From NCBI GenBank assembly GCA_028293745.1, contig JAQGOF010000048.1:1-50424 (forward strand): a stretch of 50,424 nt of DNA, read 5' to 3'. Each line of letters starts with the position of its first letter. Within the stretch, counting starts at the first letter, position 1. The translations under genes were made by a program, and so were the position numbers. Below the pieces are notes generated by a model that searched no databases, was not told where the DNA came from, and saw only the letters and a program-made list of their open reading frames with translations. Positions 17,477 through 26,014 of this stretch are shown here, piece by piece. This DNA comes from Gammaproteobacteria bacterium (GTDB taxonomy: Bacteria > Pseudomonadota > Gammaproteobacteria > Steroidobacterales > Steroidobacteraceae).

Positions 17477-17533
17477 TGAAGCCGGGCGTCATCGTGAGGT
17501 GAATCAGCCCGCAAACCGCATGCCTGAGCTATT

Positions 17534-17563
17534 GCTGGGCGTAGGAGCTTTCGTACACCCAGC
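17534..17563. promoter_or_regulatory. Imperfect dyad between divergent DUF6328 and SDR genes
   Basis: GCTGGGCGTA and TACACCCAGC form an inverted repeat matching at nine of ten positions around a ten-base spacer, in the 167-base gap between the two divergent starts. It may be an operator or a leader hairpin. No adjacent regulator is obvious. Confidence 0.4.
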
Positions 17564-17643
17564 AGCGGATCGGAAGAGTGGGTTTTCCGTGCAAGCGGCG
17601 CTATCCTCGAGGCAACGCCGCCACATACATCGAAAGGGGTCCC

Positions 17644-18435
17644 ATGAACGCTGCTACCCGGCCACTCGCCATTGTCACCGGTGCATCCAGTGGAATCGGT
17701 TTGGAGCTTGCGCGTGAGTGCGCACGCCATGGGTTCGATCTCATCATTGGAGCTGACCGCCCGCTCGATGTTGCAACGCAGGAATTGAAGGGCCTGGGCG
17801 GTGCTGTCGAGGCAGTGCAGGGAGACCTTGCAACTCCCGCGGGCGTGGACAAACTCATCGAGCTCGCCGGCGGCCGGCAGGTAGACGCGTTGCTGGCCAA
17901 CGCCGGCCACGGTCTGGGCGGAGCCTTCCTCGATCAGTCGTTCGCGGACATCACACACCTGATTGATACGAACATCACCGGCACGCTCGCGTTGATCCAC
18001 AAGGTTGGCAAGGACATGCGCTCGCGCCATACGGGCCGCATTCTGATCACCGGCTCGATCGCCGGTTTCATGCCCGGCACCTTCCAGGCTGTGTACAACG
18101 GATCCAAAGCCTTCCTCGACTCCTTCTCCTGGGCACTGCGCAACGAGTTGAAGGACTCGGGGGTGTCCGTCACCTGCCTGATGCCGGGTATCACTGACAC
18201 CGACTTCTTCGAGCGCGCTGGCATGATGGATACGAAGGTCGGCGCCGACGATCACAAGATGGATCCTGCCGAGGTCGCGCGGATCGGCTTCAAAGCCATG
18301 ATGGATGGCGAAGGAGACGTGGTTACCGGGCTGAGGAACAAGATTCAGTCGGCGCTCGCCGCAGTCACGCCTTCTGCCGTGTTGGCCGAGCAACACCGCA
18401 GGATGGCGCAGCCCGGCACTGCGAAACAGCAGTGA
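17644..18435 (+). CDS. Short-chain dehydrogenase/reductase (SDR)
   Basis: This 263-residue classical SDR has the cofactor motif TGASSGIG at about 14-21, NAG at about 88-90, the catalytic Ser in ITGSIAG and the YNGSK catalytic pair (YxxxK) near 156-160, followed by the substrate loop MPGITDTDFF. The acidic residue expected after the second beta-strand is ambiguous (LIIGADRP), with an Arg close by that is compatible with NADP(H). Substrate cannot be told. The ATG at 17644 is preceded by GAAAGGGG; earlier in-frame codons lack a ribosome site. The gene stands alone, convergent with the HpnB gene (seven bases between stops). Confidence 0.92.
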   Translation: MNAATRPLAIVTGASSGIGLELARECARHGFDLIIGADRPLDVATQELKGLGGAVEAVQGDLATPAGVDKLIELAGGRQVDALLANAGHGLGGAFLDQSFADITHLIDTNITGTLALIHKVGKDMRSRHTGRILITGSIAGFMPGTFQAVYNGSKAFLDSFSWALRNELKDSGVSVTCLMPGITDTDFFERAGMMDTKVGADDHKMDPAEVARIGFKAMMDGEGDVVTGLRNKIQSALAAVTPSAVLAEQHRRMAQPGTAKQQ

Positions 18436-18442
18436 GGCTCGC

Positions 18443-19540
18443 CTACGGCTCGGTGCCGTAGGAGCGGCTCTTCCAGCGGCTTCCGCCGCCGAACCAGTGG
18501 TTCAGCGCGGAGCCAACCGTTGCGGCCATATAGAATGAGGCAATCAGCGGCAGAGTGAGCGACCACAGCGGATTGCATCCGAAGCGTCGCAATGTGGGTA
18601 TATAGCTGGCGGTTGCCAGCAGGAAGGCCGTCAGGCCACAAGCAAAGGTCCAGCCCGTCCCGAAAAGAATTGCCCACGGCGGTACGAGCCACACCAACGT
18701 CAGCCCAAGCAGCGTCGCCAACAGAACGCCGAGCGAATAACGCAACTGTGTGAATGCCGTCCGGGACACCATTTGCCAGATGTCCGCGAAATGCGGATAC
18801 GGCCGGACGGATGTAGCAAGGCCGGAATGGCCGAGATAGATGGGCCCAACTTTCTTGATCGCCTTCGCCAGCGTTACGTCGTCGATGAGTGCATCCTTGA
18901 TTGCATCTATGCCTCCGATGCGCTCCAGAGCTTCGCGCCGTACCAACACAGTGCCACCGGCAGCGGCCGCGACGCGTGACCGCGGATTGTTGACGCTGGC
19001 GAATGGATAGAGCATCTGGAAGAAGTACACGAACGCTGGAACCAACGCGCGCTCGGCAAGGCTGGTGCAGTTCAGCCGGACCATCTCACTGACCATTTCT
19101 ACGCGCGGTTTCAACAGCCTTGCCACGAGAGATGAGAGGTGTCGAGGGTCATGCACGATGTCAGCATCCGTAAACAACAACACTGGTGCACTGCTGGCCG
19201 CGACGCCCTGCGACACAGCCCACAGTTTTCCAGACCAGCCGGTCGGCTTCGGCTGGCCGCGCAGCACGCGCAGATTGGGGGCAGTACCCGCGGCCGCCGC
19301 AGTCCCGTCAGCTGAATCGTCGTCGACCAGTGTGATGCGGAAAGGCCCCGCGTAGTCCTGCGCGACCAGCGATGCGATGACAGGCCCGATCGTTTCCGCC
19401 TCGTCGCGTGCGGGGACGATGACATCGACTTCAGGAAATTCGGCCGGCGAGGCGGGCTGCAATTTAGGCCGCGAGGACCAAAATTTTCCGTGTGCCAGGA
19501 CAAGGTAGAGCCAGACGAGCAGCGACAAGAGTGCAATCAT
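18443..19540 (-). CDS. hpnB: HpnB-like hopanoid-associated glycosyltransferase (GT2)
   Basis: The 365-residue protein starts with a membrane helix (residues 3-19), followed by a GT2 catalytic domain: DVIVPARDEAETI, LVDDDSADG, the metal-binding DADIVHD, and the late GGTVLVRREALERIGG and IDDV motifs. Three or four membrane helices close it, with a C-terminal HWFGGGSRWKSR block. Both the order and the tail match HpnB, found in hopanoid gene sets and thought to glycosylate a hopanoid or related lipid; its exact reaction is not settled. No other hopanoid genes are in the window, so assignment rests on the protein alone. The ATG at 19540 places the membrane helix at the N-terminus; a longer reading frame upstream lacks plausibility. 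Confidence 0.82.
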   Translation of the reverse strand: MIALLSLLVWLYLVLAHGKFWSSRPKLQPASPAEFPEVDVIVPARDEAETIGPVIASLVAQDYAGPFRITLVDDDSADGTAAAAGTAPNLRVLRGQPKPTGWSGKLWAVSQGVAASSAPVLLFTDADIVHDPRHLSSLVARLLKPRVEMVSEMVRLNCTSLAERALVPAFVYFFQMLYPFASVNNPRSRVAAAAGGTVLVRREALERIGGIDAIKDALIDDVTLAKAIKKVGPIYLGHSGLATSVRPYPHFADIWQMVSRTAFTQLRYSLGVLLATLLGLTLVWLVPPWAILFGTGWTFACGLTAFLLATASYIPTLRRFGCNPLWSLTLPLIASFYMAATVGSALNHWFGGGSRWKSRSYGTEP

Positions 19541-19702
19541 CGAGAAACGATAACATTTTCGGCGTGGGGGCAATACTTCAGCGCGAGGTGAGCCGCTATG
19601 GCCGCCGGCCTGCCGGACGAAGGTCGTTGCAGTCACAAGGCCTACCGATGCGCCCGACAGGCAACCTGTGTGATACTCCAATGTCCACCGCGCGGTGTCC
19701 GG

Positions 19703-20254
19703 ATGGACCCCTTAAAAGATCTGCTCCAAAAAGCGCACGAAGGGAATGAAGCCGCTCGTGCCCAACTGTTTGCCGTGGCTTACGATGAGCTGCGGACGCG
19801 CGCGCGTGCCCAACTGCAATGCGGCGGCCGCAACACACTTCTCGATACGACCGTGCTCGTCCACGAGAGCTACATGCGGTACCTGAATGCCGGGCACCTC
19901 TCGTCAGCGGAGCGCGCATACTTTTTTTCGTATGCTGCGCATGTCATGCGCTCGGTCATCGTCGACTTCGCGCGCCAACGCCAGGCCCAGCGCCGCGGCG
20001 GCAACGCCGTTCACCTGCCACTGACCACGCAATTCGCTGAAAATCTCAGTGTCAGCGAAGACCAGGTGGTCAGGATCAACGACGCGCTGGATGAGCTGCA
20101 GAAGGTGGATGAGCGGCTCGCACGGGTCGTTGAAATGCGCTATTTCGCCGGCATGACCGAAACTGAAGTCGCCTCCGCCCTGGGGGTCACGGAACGCACC
20201 GTGCGCCGCGACTGGCAGAAGGCACGGCTTCTCCTGGCAGAATCCCTCAGGTAG
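19703..20254 (+). CDS. ECF sigma factor, TIGR02999-type (first of two)
   Basis: The 183-residue sigma-70-family factor has region 2 at about 20-90 and region 4 at about 125-180, with the recognition helix ALGVTERTVRRDWQKAR. In region 2.2, where typical ECF factors read D-A-E-D-LVQE, it reads DTTVLVHESY, so the acidic core-binding residues are replaced and two Thr (49 and 50) sit there. This resembles the ECF43-like group, whose Vibrio member is activated by Thr phosphorylation from a partner kinase. A Ser/Thr kinase gene lies 2.7 kb downstream, after the TonB receptor. The ATG at 19703 is supported by the MDPLKDLL family start. The stop codon lies inside a hairpin. Confidence 0.9.
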   Translation: MDPLKDLLQKAHEGNEAARAQLFAVAYDELRTRARAQLQCGGRNTLLDTTVLVHESYMRYLNAGHLSSAERAYFFSYAAHVMRSVIVDFARQRQAQRRGGNAVHLPLTTQFAENLSVSEDQVVRINDALDELQKVDERLARVVEMRYFAGMTETEVASALGVTERTVRRDWQKARLLLAESLR

Positions 20255-20268
20255 CGACGTTCGTCGCT
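20253..20268. terminator. Hairpin 1 of 3 after the sigma gene
   Basis: AGCGACG-TT-CGTCGCT is a perfect seven-base inverted repeat overlapping the TAG stop of the sigma gene. The two-base loop is tight for RNA, so pairing may open by a base pair. It is the first of three consecutive inverted repeats. Confidence 0.45.
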
Positions 20269-20274
20269 GATTCC

Positions 20275-20298
20275 CGGGAGCGACAATCGGCGCTCCCG
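20275..20298. terminator. Hairpin 2 of 3 between sigma and TonB receptor genes
   Basis: CGGGAGCG, an eight-base loop, and CGCTCCCG form a perfect eight-base GC-rich stem. It is followed by CTGTCCTGTTTGG, which has only a weak T-rich tail. It could be a partial terminator that lowers receptor expression relative to the sigma gene. Confidence 0.5.
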
Positions 20299-20310
20299 CT
20301 GTCCTGTTTG

Positions 20311-20340
20311 GCTCCGCTTAAGCGTCTGGGTTAAGCGAGC
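20311..20340. promoter_or_regulatory. Hairpin/dyad 3 of 3 upstream of TonB receptor
   Basis: CGCTTAA, nine bases, TTAAGCG is a perfect seven-base dyad. With one bulged C the arms extend to ten pairs (GCT..AGC). It lies 60 bases before the receptor start, the place for an operator or a leader structure. Confidence 0.45.
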
Positions 20341-20399
20341 ACGATGGCGTGACAACGCTTTTCACCGCTCGCTTTGATTCACCCATTCAGGAGATCCAG

Positions 20400-22922
20400 A
20401 TGCCGGGCGACCGTTTCCCCGCTGTAGTGGCTGTTGCGTTTGTGCTGCCCGCAGCCCTTGTTTTCAAGCCTGCGGACGCGCAGACCGTTGCGAGTACCGA
20501 TGCCGAGCCCGCTCAGGTTGTCATAACAGGAACCCGTGTGCAGAACCGCTCGGCGTTGGAGACGGCCGTTCCCGTCGACGTCCTTTCGAGCGATTTGTTC
20601 CGCAACCGCGGCGTTCCCGAGATCTCCCAGGCACTGTCAGATGCGCTGCCTTCGTATAACTATCCCCGCCCGGGATTGTCGGACGCCACCGATACGGTTC
20701 GGCCGGCAACTCTGCGCGGACTGTCTCCGGATGAGACCCTGGTGCTGGTCAACGGCAAGCGACGGCAGTCTGCCGCGTTGGTCAACATCAACGGTAACAT
20801 CGGGCGCGGCTCTTCCTCTGTCGATCTCAATACGATTCCGGACGCGATCGTGAAATCCGTCGAGGTGTTGCGCGATGGCGCGTCGGCACAGTACGGATCA
20901 GATGCGATCGCAGGGGTGATCGACCTTCGCCTGCGCGAGGAACGCGACGGCGGCGACGCGACGGTCAGCTACGGTGTCCACAAGACGAGCTACGACATTC
21001 GGACTGGTCAGGCGCCTGCAGGCGCCGGCTGGTCCGTTCCTGACACCATTTCCCGCGACAAGACGGACGGCGGAATCCTGACGATGTCGGCCTGGAAGGG
21101 CCTGTCACTTGGAGCTAACGGCTTCCTGACGATCGCCGCCGAATTCAAGAACCAGGCGCATACCGAGCGCGGTGGGTACGACGTACGTCAGCAATACCCA
21201 AAGGTCAACGGAGCCTTCGACCCCCGCGAGCTGACCTTCAACCGTTTCGACGCCTGGTACGGCGAGCCGAAGATCAATCAGAAAACTGTCTTCGCCAACA
21301 TGGGATATGACCTGTCCGGTGGCGCCAAGCTGTACGGCTGGGCGAGCTACCAGGATCGCAACGCTCTGTCGGCGGGGTTCTACCGTATCGCATCGGACGT
21401 CCGCAATACGATTTCGATCTATCCCGACGGATTCCTGCCGCTCGAAGCGCCGGAGGTGCAGGACTACTCGGGCGCGGGAGGTGTGACCTGGGCGCTGGGC
21501 GACTGGAACATGGATACCTCGCTCGTCTATGGCCTCAACAAGATGGATTTCACCATCGAGAACACGCTGAATCGCTCGGAGGGGGCTGCGAGCAAGACGG
21601 TATTCGATGCGGGCGGATTCAAGTACGACCAGCTCGTATTCAACTTCTCCGGGGTCCGGGGCTTCGATGTCGGCGTGGCAACTCCCCTCAACGTCGCATT
21701 GGGCCTGGAGGCGCGGCGCGAGAGCTACTCCATCCACGCCGGTGAGCCTGACTCCTACGTCAACGGTGGCCTGATCCTGCCGAACGGCACTCCCGCTGCG
21801 CCCGGCTCCCAGGTGTTCCCCGGGTTCCGTCCTGCCAACGTGGTGGACAAGAGCCGCACGGCCGCCGGTGTCTATGCCGACCTCGAGACCCGGATCACCG
21901 AGAAGCTGCTGGCTTCCGCGGCGCTGCGCGAAGAGCGCTACTCTGACTTCGGTACGGATCTCACCGGCAAGCTGGCGCTGCGCTATGACTTCGCGGAAGC
22001 TTTTGCCCTGCGCGGCTCGGTGCAGAACGGATTTCGCGCGCCGTCCCTGCAGCAGCAGCATTTCGCGACGACCTCAACCAACTTCATCGGCGGAGTGCCG
22101 TTCGACATCACGACGTTCCCGGCCACCGATCCGGTCGCAGCCGCCCTGGGCGCCAGGCCCCTGACCGCCGAGAAGTCGGTCAACTTCTCGATCGGCTCCG
22201 TGATCCGGCTGGAGAAGCTCAACATCACCATCGATGCCTATCGCATCGACATAACGAACCGGATCGTGCTTTCCGAGAACCTGACGCAGGCAAACGTGCG
22301 GGCGTACCTGACCTCACTGGGCTTTACCGGCGTCGGTGGCGGCCGGTTCTTCACCAACGGCGTTGACACCCGGACGCAAGGTGTCGACATAGCGGTGACG
22401 TATCCGTTTGACTTGAGTGTCGCGGGGCGTGTCAATCTGACGTTGGCAGGGAATTTGAACTCGACCGACGTGCGCCGCGTGCCACGGACTGCACCGCTCG
22501 CCGCGCTCAATCCGTCCCCGATTCTGTTCGACCGGTTCAATGTGTTGACGCTCGAGGACGGTGACCCCAAGAACAAGCTCATTGCGACGGCCAACTGGAG
22601 CCTCGGCGCGTGGGGCGCGACGCTGCGCGCAATCCGCTACGGCAATGTGCTCTCGCCGGATACGGCTGCAACGTATGCCAGCGTTGCCGGCATTCCCCCC
22701 AATGACGTCGTGCTTCACGCGAAGACGCTCGTCGATCTGGAAGGCCGGTTCGCCTTCACGCGTCACCTGAATCTGGCCCTGGGGGCGGAGAACCTGTTCG
22801 ATCAGTACCCGGATCCCAACCCGCCGACGGTCAATACCACCGGCACCACGGCGTTCTCGAACTACTCGCCGTTTGGCCGCTCGGGCCGGTTCGTCTACGG
22901 CCGGCTGAGCTACGAGCTCTGA
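20400..22922 (+). CDS. TonB-dependent outer-membrane receptor (kinase/sigma module)
   Basis: The 840-residue receptor has a signal peptide (cleavage near PADAQ, about residue 27), a TonB-box-like QVVITGTR, a plug domain with LRGLSPDETLVLVNGKRR and VEVLRDGASAQYGSDAIAGV, and a beta-barrel with typical aromatic girdles ending in FVYGRLSYEL. No N-terminal FecA-type signalling domain is seen, so it is not a standard transducer for cell-surface signalling. The ATG at 20400 follows AGGAG at 20388-20392, which rules out the earlier GTG at 20349. It sits between an ECF sigma gene and the Ser/Thr kinase, 25 bases before the latter, so it is probably both a target and a member of that circuit. Its substrate is unknown; plug features resemble receptors for organic nutrients more than siderophores. 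Confidence 0.92.
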   Translation: MPGDRFPAVVAVAFVLPAALVFKPADAQTVASTDAEPAQVVITGTRVQNRSALETAVPVDVLSSDLFRNRGVPEISQALSDALPSYNYPRPGLSDATDTVRPATLRGLSPDETLVLVNGKRRQSAALVNINGNIGRGSSSVDLNTIPDAIVKSVEVLRDGASAQYGSDAIAGVIDLRLREERDGGDATVSYGVHKTSYDIRTGQAPAGAGWSVPDTISRDKTDGGILTMSAWKGLSLGANGFLTIAAEFKNQAHTERGGYDVRQQYPKVNGAFDPRELTFNRFDAWYGEPKINQKTVFANMGYDLSGGAKLYGWASYQDRNALSAGFYRIASDVRNTISIYPDGFLPLEAPEVQDYSGAGGVTWALGDWNMDTSLVYGLNKMDFTIENTLNRSEGAASKTVFDAGGFKYDQLVFNFSGVRGFDVGVATPLNVALGLEARRESYSIHAGEPDSYVNGGLILPNGTPAAPGSQVFPGFRPANVVDKSRTAAGVYADLETRITEKLLASAALREERYSDFGTDLTGKLALRYDFAEAFALRGSVQNGFRAPSLQQQHFATTSTNFIGGVPFDITTFPATDPVAAALGARPLTAEKSVNFSIGSVIRLEKLNITIDAYRIDITNRIVLSENLTQANVRAYLTSLGFTGVGGGRFFTNGVDTRTQGVDIAVTYPFDLSVAGRVNLTLAGNLNSTDVRRVPRTAPLAALNPSPILFDRFNVLTLEDGDPKNKLIATANWSLGAWGATLRAIRYGNVLSPDTAATYASVAGIPPNDVVLHAKTLVDLEGRFAFTRHLNLALGAENLFDQYPDPNPPTVNTTGTTAFSNYSPFGRSGRFVYGRLSYEL

Positions 22923-22947
22923 CCGGGTATGCAGCGCAGGTAGGGGC

Positions 22948-25101
22948 ATGCGGATCGATCCAAAACACTGGCCGGCACTCTCGCGGCTTCTCGATGAGGC
23001 GCTCGAAGTGCCTCCCGAGGGCCGCGAGCGCTGGCTCGAATCGCTGCCGCCTTCCGATAGCCCTTACAGGGAGGATTTGCGCACTCTGCTGCGTCATGCC
23101 GACGTAGCGCAGACCCACGAGTTGCTGGACATCCTTCCGGACCTGAAGGATGCGGTGGAGCGCGCGCGCGCGGCGGTCAGTATGAGGGCGCTGAAGCCGG
23201 GCGCCGCCGTTGGCCCGTATGTCATCGAGCGGGAGATCGGTAGCGGCGGGATGGGGGCAGTGTGGTTGGCCCGGCGTAGCGATGGCCTGATCAAGCGCCC
23301 CGTGGCACTCAAACTGCCGCACGCCGGGCCGCACGGCCACCACCTCGCAGAGCGATTTGCGAGCGAGCGCGACATCCTTGCGGAGCTGGCCCACCCCAAC
23401 ATTGCAAGGCTCTATGACGCCGGCTTCGGCGATGACGGACAGCCGTTCCTGGCTCTGGAGTATGTGGCGGGTGCACCCCTCATAGAGTACTGCGACCAAC
23501 ATCGGCTCGATCTGGAACGGCGGCTACGGCTGTTTCAACAGGTGCTGAACGCCGTTCAGTACGCGCACGGCAACCTCGTCATTCATCGCGACCTCAAGCC
23601 CTCGAATGTCATCGTTGGCAACGGTGGCCGTGCGATGCTTCTCGACTTCGGCATCGCCAAGCTCATCGCGATCGATCCGCGCGAGGAGAGTGGCGGGACG
23701 CAGGCCGGACCTGCAGGTGCGGCTCTGACACCGGACTACGCGTCGCCCGAGCAGATCGCCGGGCAGGCGGTCACGACGGCTTCAGACATTTACTCTCTCG
23801 GCGTGCTGCTGTTTGAGCTTCTGACCGGCGAGCGTCCGCACAAGGTGACCGGGTCACGCGCCGAGCTCGAGCAGGCGATTCTGACACTCGAGCCGCAAAA
23901 GCCCAGCGGGTCCGTTACCGCCGAGGCAGCAGCGGGCGCGCGAGGCTGCACGATGGGGAGTCTCTCCAGGGCGCTGCGGGGCGACCTGGACTCGATCACT
24001 CTCAAAGCCTTGAAAAGGGCTCCAGTCGAACGCTATGCGACGGCTGATGCGTTCTGCGAGGATATCGAGCGGTACCTGGAGGGAGAGCCGATCGCGGCGC
24101 GCAAGGATGGTGGTTGGTATCTCGCGCGCAAGTTCATTGCCCGTCACAAAGCGTCCGTCGTAGGGGCGGGTATCGCGATGGTAGCCATTGTGGCCACGGC
24201 GGCGATCGCATTGTATGAAGCACATGCGGCGGCCGGGCACGCGCGCGCGGCCGCAGCCGAACGCGATCGCGCTCTGGCACTGTCCTCGCGAAACGAAGCG
24301 GTCGCGGATTTCCTGGACGTGCTGATCACCGAATCCGCCAGCCAGCTGCACCTGGCGATCGTGTACGACGCGACCGGAAACCCCAAACATGCCCTGGAGC
24401 TGTATGACGGCATACTCCAGACCGCCGCCCGGACTGATCCCGCAGCATCGCCTCCCGTGGTCATAGTGGCCAACCGCGCGCAGGCGTTGGAATTGATCGG
24501 GCGTTACGGCGAGTCTCGCGACGCGTACAACCGCTGCATCGAGCTGAGTCTCAAGAGTGAACTGGCTAACATGCGCCTGCACTGCATGACGAAGCTGGCA
24601 TGGGTCGCGCGCGAGCTCAGCGACGTGCAGCTGGCAGACCGGTATCTGCGAGAGGCCTCCGACCTGGCGAGGACCCTTATGCCGCCTGCGGGTGCAGAGC
24701 TGATTAGCTTGAAGATCGCGCGCGGCCGGATCGCACTCGCCAACAACCAGTTGCTCGAGGCGCGGACCAACCTGGATGGCGCGATCGCAGACGGGAACGC
24801 TGTTTTTTGCCAAATGACCGCACTCGTGTCGCGGGCGGAGCTCAATCTCAATGAGGGCCGACTGGCAGAGGCGGAGGCGGACGCCCGCCGCGCATTGTCG
24901 CTCGCCCAGAATGCCCAGAGAGGTGTTGCCTACTCCAACCGCACCGGTTTGTCGTGGCTCATCCTTGGCCGGGTGCTGGCGCAGAAACGGGATAAAGCCG
25001 GATCGCGGCAGGCGCTGCGCTCGGCCATCGAGCACTTGTCCAACACGGTCGACGCGGACCATCCAATGCTGTTGCTCGCGCAACAGCTCACGCACGGGTG
25101 A
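22948..25101 (+). CDS. Transmembrane PknB-type Ser/Thr kinase with short TPR-like sensor region
   Basis: This 717-residue kinase opens with a conserved N-terminal helical segment of about 85 residues. The catalytic domain follows: Gly loop IGSGGMGAVW from about 96, VALK, HRDLKPSN at about 213-220, DFG at about 234-236, and PDYASPEQ as the activation segment/P+1 loop, so it is intact. A membrane helix lies at about 402-422, then periplasmic or extracytoplasmic TPR-like helices to the end. Just after the helix, EAVADFLDVLITESASQ runs straight into LHLAIVYDATGN. In related kinases I recall a longer linker here, so an in-frame internal deletion is possible. It begins 25 bases after the receptor stop and its TGA overlaps the GTG of the next small gene, so kinase, small protein and second sigma form one coupled set. 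The likely targets are the two sigma factors. Confidence 0.92.
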   Translation: MRIDPKHWPALSRLLDEALEVPPEGRERWLESLPPSDSPYREDLRTLLRHADVAQTHELLDILPDLKDAVERARAAVSMRALKPGAAVGPYVIEREIGSGGMGAVWLARRSDGLIKRPVALKLPHAGPHGHHLAERFASERDILAELAHPNIARLYDAGFGDDGQPFLALEYVAGAPLIEYCDQHRLDLERRLRLFQQVLNAVQYAHGNLVIHRDLKPSNVIVGNGGRAMLLDFGIAKLIAIDPREESGGTQAGPAGAALTPDYASPEQIAGQAVTTASDIYSLGVLLFELLTGERPHKVTGSRAELEQAILTLEPQKPSGSVTAEAAAGARGCTMGSLSRALRGDLDSITLKALKRAPVERYATADAFCEDIERYLEGEPIAARKDGGWYLARKFIARHKASVVGAGIAMVAIVATAAIALYEAHAAAGHARAAAAERDRALALSSRNEAVADFLDVLITESASQLHLAIVYDATGNPKHALELYDGILQTAARTDPAASPPVVIVANRAQALELIGRYGESRDAYNRCIELSLKSELANMRLHCMTKLAWVARELSDVQLADRYLREASDLARTLMPPAGAELISLKIARGRIALANNQLLEARTNLDGAIADGNAVFCQMTALVSRAELNLNEGRLAEAEADARRALSLAQNAQRGVAYSNRTGLSWLILGRVLAQKRDKAGSRQALRSAIEHLSNTVDADHPMLLLAQQLTHG

Positions 25102-25331
25102 ATGAAATGGCCAATCTGCCCGGGAATCAAATTGAGGCTGAATTCATGAGTACGCGCACCACGGCAGAATTACTTGCAGCGCTGGGAAGTGCCTTCTCGG
25201 CGACCTTGCTGGGGGTTGCGGTCCGCGACCTCGACGTCATGCCGGTCCTGGGCGACCGGTTACTCGAAGAATTACGCAAGCGCGGGTTCGGCGTGTACCG
25301 GCAGCCCGAAGAACCTTCCCCGGAGTCTTAG
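25098..25331 (+). CDS. Small unknown protein between kinase and sigma genes
   Basis: I do not recognise this 77-residue protein. The GTG at 25098 overlaps the kinase stop (GTGA), and the product begins MNEMANL, much like the MNQVANL of the following sigma factor. Alternative ATG starts are at 25107 and at 25146; the latter has GAGG upstream and gives 61 residues. It has a hydrophobic, helix-prone centre (AELLAALGSAFSATLLGVAV) and an acidic-basic C-terminal helix (DRLLEELRKRGF), then a Pro/Glu tail. The stop lies three bases before the sigma ATG. The tight coupling suggests an adaptor, anti-sigma or maturation partner in the same pathway (inference). Confidence 0.65.
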   Translation: MNEMANLPGNQIEAEFMSTRTTAELLAALGSAFSATLLGVAVRDLDVMPVLGDRLLEELRKRGFGVYRQPEEPSPES

Positions 25332-25334
25332 GTC

Positions 25335-25886
25335 ATGAATCAAGTTGCCAATCTCGAAGTGAGAAACCAGGATCATCAGCAGTTGTTCGTTTCCTTGTAC
25401 GACGAGTTGCGCCGTTTGGCGCAACGCAAGCTCCGGCAGGGAGGAGCCGCGCACGCCATGGGCGCGACGACCCTGCTGCATGAGGTCTATCTGACAGTAC
25501 ATGCGCGCGACGGCGTTGTATTTCCCGACCACGCGCGCTTTCTTGCCTATGCGTCCCGCGCCATGCGCGGACTGATCATCGACTACGCGCGCAGCCGCCA
25601 GGCGCTCAAGCGCGGCGCTGGCTTCGAGATCACCTCGCTGCCGACGGAAGTTCCGGAAGCGGCCGCCGAATCCGCCGAGCTGCAGCGGCTGAACGATGCG
25701 GTCGAGCGGCTCGCGGCGGCCGATGCGCGGCTGGCGGAGGTTGTAGATCTCAAGTACTTCGGCGGATTCTCGTTTGCCGAGATTGCCGCGATGTGGGATA
25801 TGTCCGAACGCACCGTGCAGCGGGATTGGGAAAAGGCGCGCCTCTTCCTGCACAAGTGCCTGGCATGCGCCGAGCTTCCGTCGTAG
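25335..25886 (+). CDS. ECF sigma factor, TIGR02999-type (second of two)
   Basis: The 183-residue ECF factor has region 2 at about 15-85 and region 4 at about 125-178, with recognition helix WDMSERTVQRDWEKAR. It is clearly a relative of the sigma factor at 19703. Region 2.2 reads GATTLLHEVY: none of the acidic residues of the usual D-A-E-D remains, and Thr45-Thr46 take the place where a phosphorylated Thr activates ECF43-like factors. It is the last gene of the coupled kinase - small protein - sigma set. GGAG sits upstream of the ATG. Kinase control of this factor is the simplest reading of sequence plus context. Confidence 0.92.
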   Translation: MNQVANLEVRNQDHQQLFVSLYDELRRLAQRKLRQGGAAHAMGATTLLHEVYLTVHARDGVVFPDHARFLAYASRAMRGLIIDYARSRQALKRGAGFEITSLPTEVPEAAAESAELQRLNDAVERLAAADARLAEVVDLKYFGGFSFAEIAAMWDMSERTVQRDWEKARLFLHKCLACAELPS

Positions 25887-26014
25887 GGCGGGACCATCCC
25901 ATGTTGCAGCTCGCGGGAACATAGTTCTGCAGGCAGGGCGCCAACTGCGTGCAGTTCGCTGTCGCGATTGGTACCGGCAATCCGATTCCTCCGGTAGAGC
26001 ACCCGGAAGGACCT

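Noticed and set aside
17473..18396. Open frame of 307 codons on the minus strand
   Set aside because: Antisense to the SDR gene, which has all catalytic motifs.
19640..19702. ECF-like promoter (CAACCT with a downstream GTC) ahead of the first sigma gene
   Set aside because: Short motifs, no matching copy before the receptor or kinase; could be chance.
23854..25095. Open frame of 413 codons on the minus strand
   Set aside because: Antisense to the kinase; no motifs and would need to override the tight sense operon.
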